DNA from: Candidatus Latescibacterota bacterium
GTDB lineage: Bacteria > Latescibacterota > 4484-107 > B68-G9
Assembly: GCA_012961755.1 (NCBI GenBank)
Contig: DTYS01000311.1
Span: forward strand, 1-8,597
Reading direction: 5' to 3'
Length of the DNA stretch: 8,597 nucleotides
In this document: positions 6,386-8,597 of the stretch, piece after piece
Numbering within the stretch: the first letter of the stretch is position 1
Layout of the letters: every line of letters begins with the position of its first letter
Program-made: the position numbers and the translations under genes
The notes under the pieces: generated by a model
Told to the model about the DNA's origin: nothing
The model's database searches: none
The model's input: only the letters and a program-made list of their open reading frames with translations

Positions 6386-8488
6386 GTGAAGCTCCTATCT
6401 TTCCTTCTAATTCTGTCCGCCACGGGAGCTGATGGAAAGGTCCTGTTGCATGTGAGCGTGGACTACGAGATGCTCAGGACCGCCTCGTTTACCATCGAGG
6501 ACTGGGACAACAACCCGAGGCTCTGGTGTCTGTACATACATTCCGACTCCCTCGTCGAAAGGGCCAGCGTCCACTTCGTCCTTTCGGCCGGAAGGTGGGG
6601 GGAAGTGGTCAGGGGCAGGAGCCCGACCTTCCGGTTGGACGTTGGCACCACTGTCAAGTGCAACAGAGATTTTTCGACCGACTACTGGGAGGAGTACAAC
6701 GAGGACTTCGAGAGGGAGGTTAGGAGGTTTCAGAGGCTTCCAGAGGACACTTATACCTTACATTTCGAAGTATGGGACGAGGATGAAGGCAGGTCCTTGA
6801 AGGAGACAACCGAACGGGTATACATCCTCAGTCCCTCGGCGCCGGTCCTGCTCAGCCCCCCCGACGGAGGTTCGGTCGGCCTGTTCCCCACCTTCCAGTG
6901 GAAGGGGTGTAGGGTGAGGGGGGTGTTGAGCAGGGAGGAGCCCCTGAGGATAAGGTACACTCTGAGGATATACAGGATGTTCGACGATACGGGAGAACCC
7001 CTATCCTTAGAAGAGGCGCTCGCGAGGGACCCGATATTCGAGGAAGAGGTGACCCTCCCCGAGGAGGGTGGAAGTCCGGGGACACATTCTTTGAACTTCG
7101 ACGAGGGTAGGGCCATAGAGCCCCTTAGGCCCGGTATGAGCTATGCCTGGTACGTACAGGCCGTGGACGAGCAGGGCAGGTACGTGGGGGAGAACGAGGG
7201 ACGAAGCCAGGCCTTCAGGTTCTCGGTAGCGTTCGGTCCCCCGAGGCCCGTATCCCCGGCGGGTGGGGTCGAGGCTTCCACTCCGTCCCCCCAGTTCGTG
7301 TGGAGCGAGGCAAGGGTCATGGGAGCACAGCTCTCCTACAGGATCGAGGTATCCAGGGAACCGGACTTCGCGGAGGTGTACCACCGTGCCGAAGACATAA
7401 CCGGAGGCTCGTATTCCTACGACGGCCCTCCACTCTGGCCCGGCACGATATACTACTGGCGGGTCCAGGTCGTGGACGCCTACGGCCGCCCTATGGGGGA
7501 CTTCACCGAACCGGAACAGTTCCGTACACCTCCCCTCCTTCCCCTCCAGCCCGTAGTTAGGTCCTCCTCCCTCAGACCCACCTTCGTGTGGACCCAGTAC
7601 GGGGGAATCGAGGCTTACAGGGTCGTGCTGTCCTACGAGGGCGAGGTGCTCTGGGAGGAGGACGTCCACGGCTCACAGTTGGACTATCCGAAGGACAGGC
7701 CGGCCTTAGAACCTGGGAAGGTCTACTCCTGGAGGTTATATGCTCTCTACGGGGGAAGGCCCGTGGGGGCACACGGCGAGGCGTCCTTCTCCGCCCCGGA
7801 GCCCGAGCTCAAGGCCGTAGGACTCATATCTCCCATAAACATCGTCGCCGAGCTTCCGGTAAGGTTCGTATGGCGTCCCTTAGAGGGAGCCGAGGTTTAC
7901 ACCCTCGAGGTCCTGGACGGGGAGGGGAGACGGGTCCTCTCCGAGAAGATGAGCACCACGAGCTTCGTCGCGGAGGAGCTGGAACCCGGGAAGATGTACA
8001 GGTGGACCGTGAGGCCGGACGTGGGCCTGCCGAGCGAGATGGCCACATTTTACACCGCCACCCCTACCGAAGTTCGGGAGGTAGCCTTTGCATGGGACCC
8101 CATACCCGGAGCTGTCCTATACAGGTTCATCCTGTCCCCCAACCCCGACCTGTCCGAACCTATATGGACCTCCACCTCCCACCGAGCTGTCCTCTTCTAT
8201 CCCAAGGCTGCCCCCCCCTTGAAGGAGGGCCGTACCTACTATTGGAGGGTCCAGGGGCTCGGGAAGGACGGGACCGAGGTCGGCGAGGTCAGGGGAGAAG
8301 TTCCCCCTGGGGAGTACAGGATGTCCTCGGAGGAATTCGTGAAGGCCCTACGGGCCTTCCTTCCGGACCGAAAGGGCCTAAGGCGGATCTCCGTGAGGAA
8401 GATCACTGTGGACGGAAGGCCCGCCGACCCGGGCGAGGTGCTCAAGCTCCTCAGGACCTGCCGTATCGTCAAGGTCACGGTGGAATAG
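6386..8488 (+). CDS. Secreted/surface protein with five fibronectin III-like modules (700 aa, GTG start)
   Basis: A short N-terminal signal peptide is likely (one Lys, then LLSFLLILSATGA). Residues 20-150 form a beta-rich domain with two cysteines (LWCLYI, TVKCNRD). Five FN3/Ig-like modules follow at about 151-281, 283-382, 384-472, 474-562 and 563-645. Modules 1, 2 and 4 open with a P/L-x-SP pattern. All five have an F-x-W-type core strand and close with Y-x-W-R/Y-V strands (AWYVQAVD, YYWRVQVVD, YSWRLYAL, YRWTV, YYWRVQGLG). A charged domain of about 55 residues ends the protein. No enzyme motif or lipobox is seen, so adhesion, scaffolding or substrate binding outside the membrane is inferred. 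GTG 6386 is preferred because AAGGGGTGA (6372-6380) lies 5 bases upstream and it puts the signal peptide at the N-terminus. GTG 6377 (703 aa), overlapping the pqqD-like stop, is the alternative. Last gene of the operon. Confidence 0.85.
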   Translation: MKLLSFLLILSATGADGKVLLHVSVDYEMLRTASFTIEDWDNNPRLWCLYIHSDSLVERASVHFVLSAGRWGEVVRGRSPTFRLDVGTTVKCNRDFSTDYWEEYNEDFEREVRRFQRLPEDTYTLHFEVWDEDEGRSLKETTERVYILSPSAPVLLSPPDGGSVGLFPTFQWKGCRVRGVLSREEPLRIRYTLRIYRMFDDTGEPLSLEEALARDPIFEEEVTLPEEGGSPGTHSLNFDEGRAIEPLRPGMSYAWYVQAVDEQGRYVGENEGRSQAFRFSVAFGPPRPVSPAGGVEASTPSPQFVWSEARVMGAQLSYRIEVSREPDFAEVYHRAEDITGGSYSYDGPPLWPGTIYYWRVQVVDAYGRPMGDFTEPEQFRTPPLLPLQPVVRSSSLRPTFVWTQYGGIEAYRVVLSYEGEVLWEEDVHGSQLDYPKDRPALEPGKVYSWRLYALYGGRPVGAHGEASFSAPEPELKAVGLISPINIVAELPVRFVWRPLEGAEVYTLEVLDGEGRRVLSEKMSTTSFVAEELEPGKMYRWTVRPDVGLPSEMATFYTATPTEVREVAFAWDPIPGAVLYRFILSPNPDLSEPIWTSTSHRAVLFYPKAAPPLKEGRTYYWRVQGLGKDGTEVGEVRGEVPPGEYRMSSEEFVKALRAFLPDRKGLRRISVRKITVDGRPADPGEVLKLLRTCRIVKVTVE

Positions 8489-8597
8489 CCGAGGCTACCG
8501 CCTTTATGAACTCCCTCACCTTCTCCGGGTCCTTGAGCCCGGGAGCCTTTTCCACCCCGCTGCTCACGTCCACCCCGAAGGGCCGCACCCTCCTTAC
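8475..8597 (-). CDS. trpF: Phosphoribosylanthranilate isomerase (C-terminal 40 residues; 5' part beyond window)
   Basis: The fragment contains FGVDVSSGVEKAPGLKDPEK, which matches the C-terminal phosphate-binding region of TrpF (DvSSGVE...pG.KD). TrpF is the TIM-barrel enzyme that converts N-(5'-phosphoribosyl)anthranilate to CdRP in tryptophan synthesis. The tail is REFIKAVASAIPP and then the stop at 8477-8475. The stop lies inside the end of the plus-strand surface-protein gene, a tail-to-tail overlap of 14 bases. Only the end is visible, so a trpCF fusion cannot be excluded. Confidence 0.85.
   Translation of the reverse strand, partial: VRRVRPFGVDVSSGVEKAPGLKDPEKVREFIKAVASAIPP

Overview
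The window looks like part of the chromosome of a GC-rich, probably thermophilic bacterium. Arg is mostly AGG and Ile mostly ATA, and coding strands are purine-rich. Genes are packed with ATGA or GTGA junctions. Strong GGAGG-type ribosome sites and two recognisable sigma70-type promoters argue for Bacteria rather than Archaea. I cannot name the phylum. No tRNA, rRNA, CRISPR array, insertion sequence or clear terminator was seen, and no gene-free stretch exceeds about 175 bases.

Left part (1-2452, minus strand) is a three-gene operon read right to left. It holds a beta-propeller protein resembling oligogalacturonate lyase-type propellers, then serine O-acetyltransferase (cysE-like), then the N-terminal third of an LDH/MDH-family dehydrogenase that is probably malate dehydrogenase. 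The last runs off the window edge. Each junction is a 4-base ATGA overlap, so the genes are probably translationally coupled.

The gap at 2453-2624 is a divergent control region. A promoter faces each way, with -35 boxes 22 bp apart, and a GTCAA-N5-TTGAC inverted repeat overlaps the -35 of the plus-strand promoter.

Right part (2625-8488, plus strand) is a tight four-gene operon: (1) a large polytopic transporter of OPT (oligopeptide transporter) type with a soluble insert of about 170 residues; (2) a 332-residue protein made of two copies of an unrecognised domain; (3) a PqqD-like (RiPP recognition element fold) protein whose gene overlaps gene 2 by 95 bases; (4) a secreted or surface protein with five fibronectin type III-like modules. 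The transporter insert carries half-motifs very like the modules of gene 4, but in swapped order. The two end proteins may therefore share an extracytoplasmic fold and act together. No radical SAM enzyme or precursor peptide is present, so what the PqqD-like protein serves is open. This operon is the best candidate here for an undescribed system.

At the right edge the 3' end of a minus-strand trpF (phosphoribosylanthranilate isomerase) overlaps the end of the surface-protein gene by 14 bases, tail to tail.
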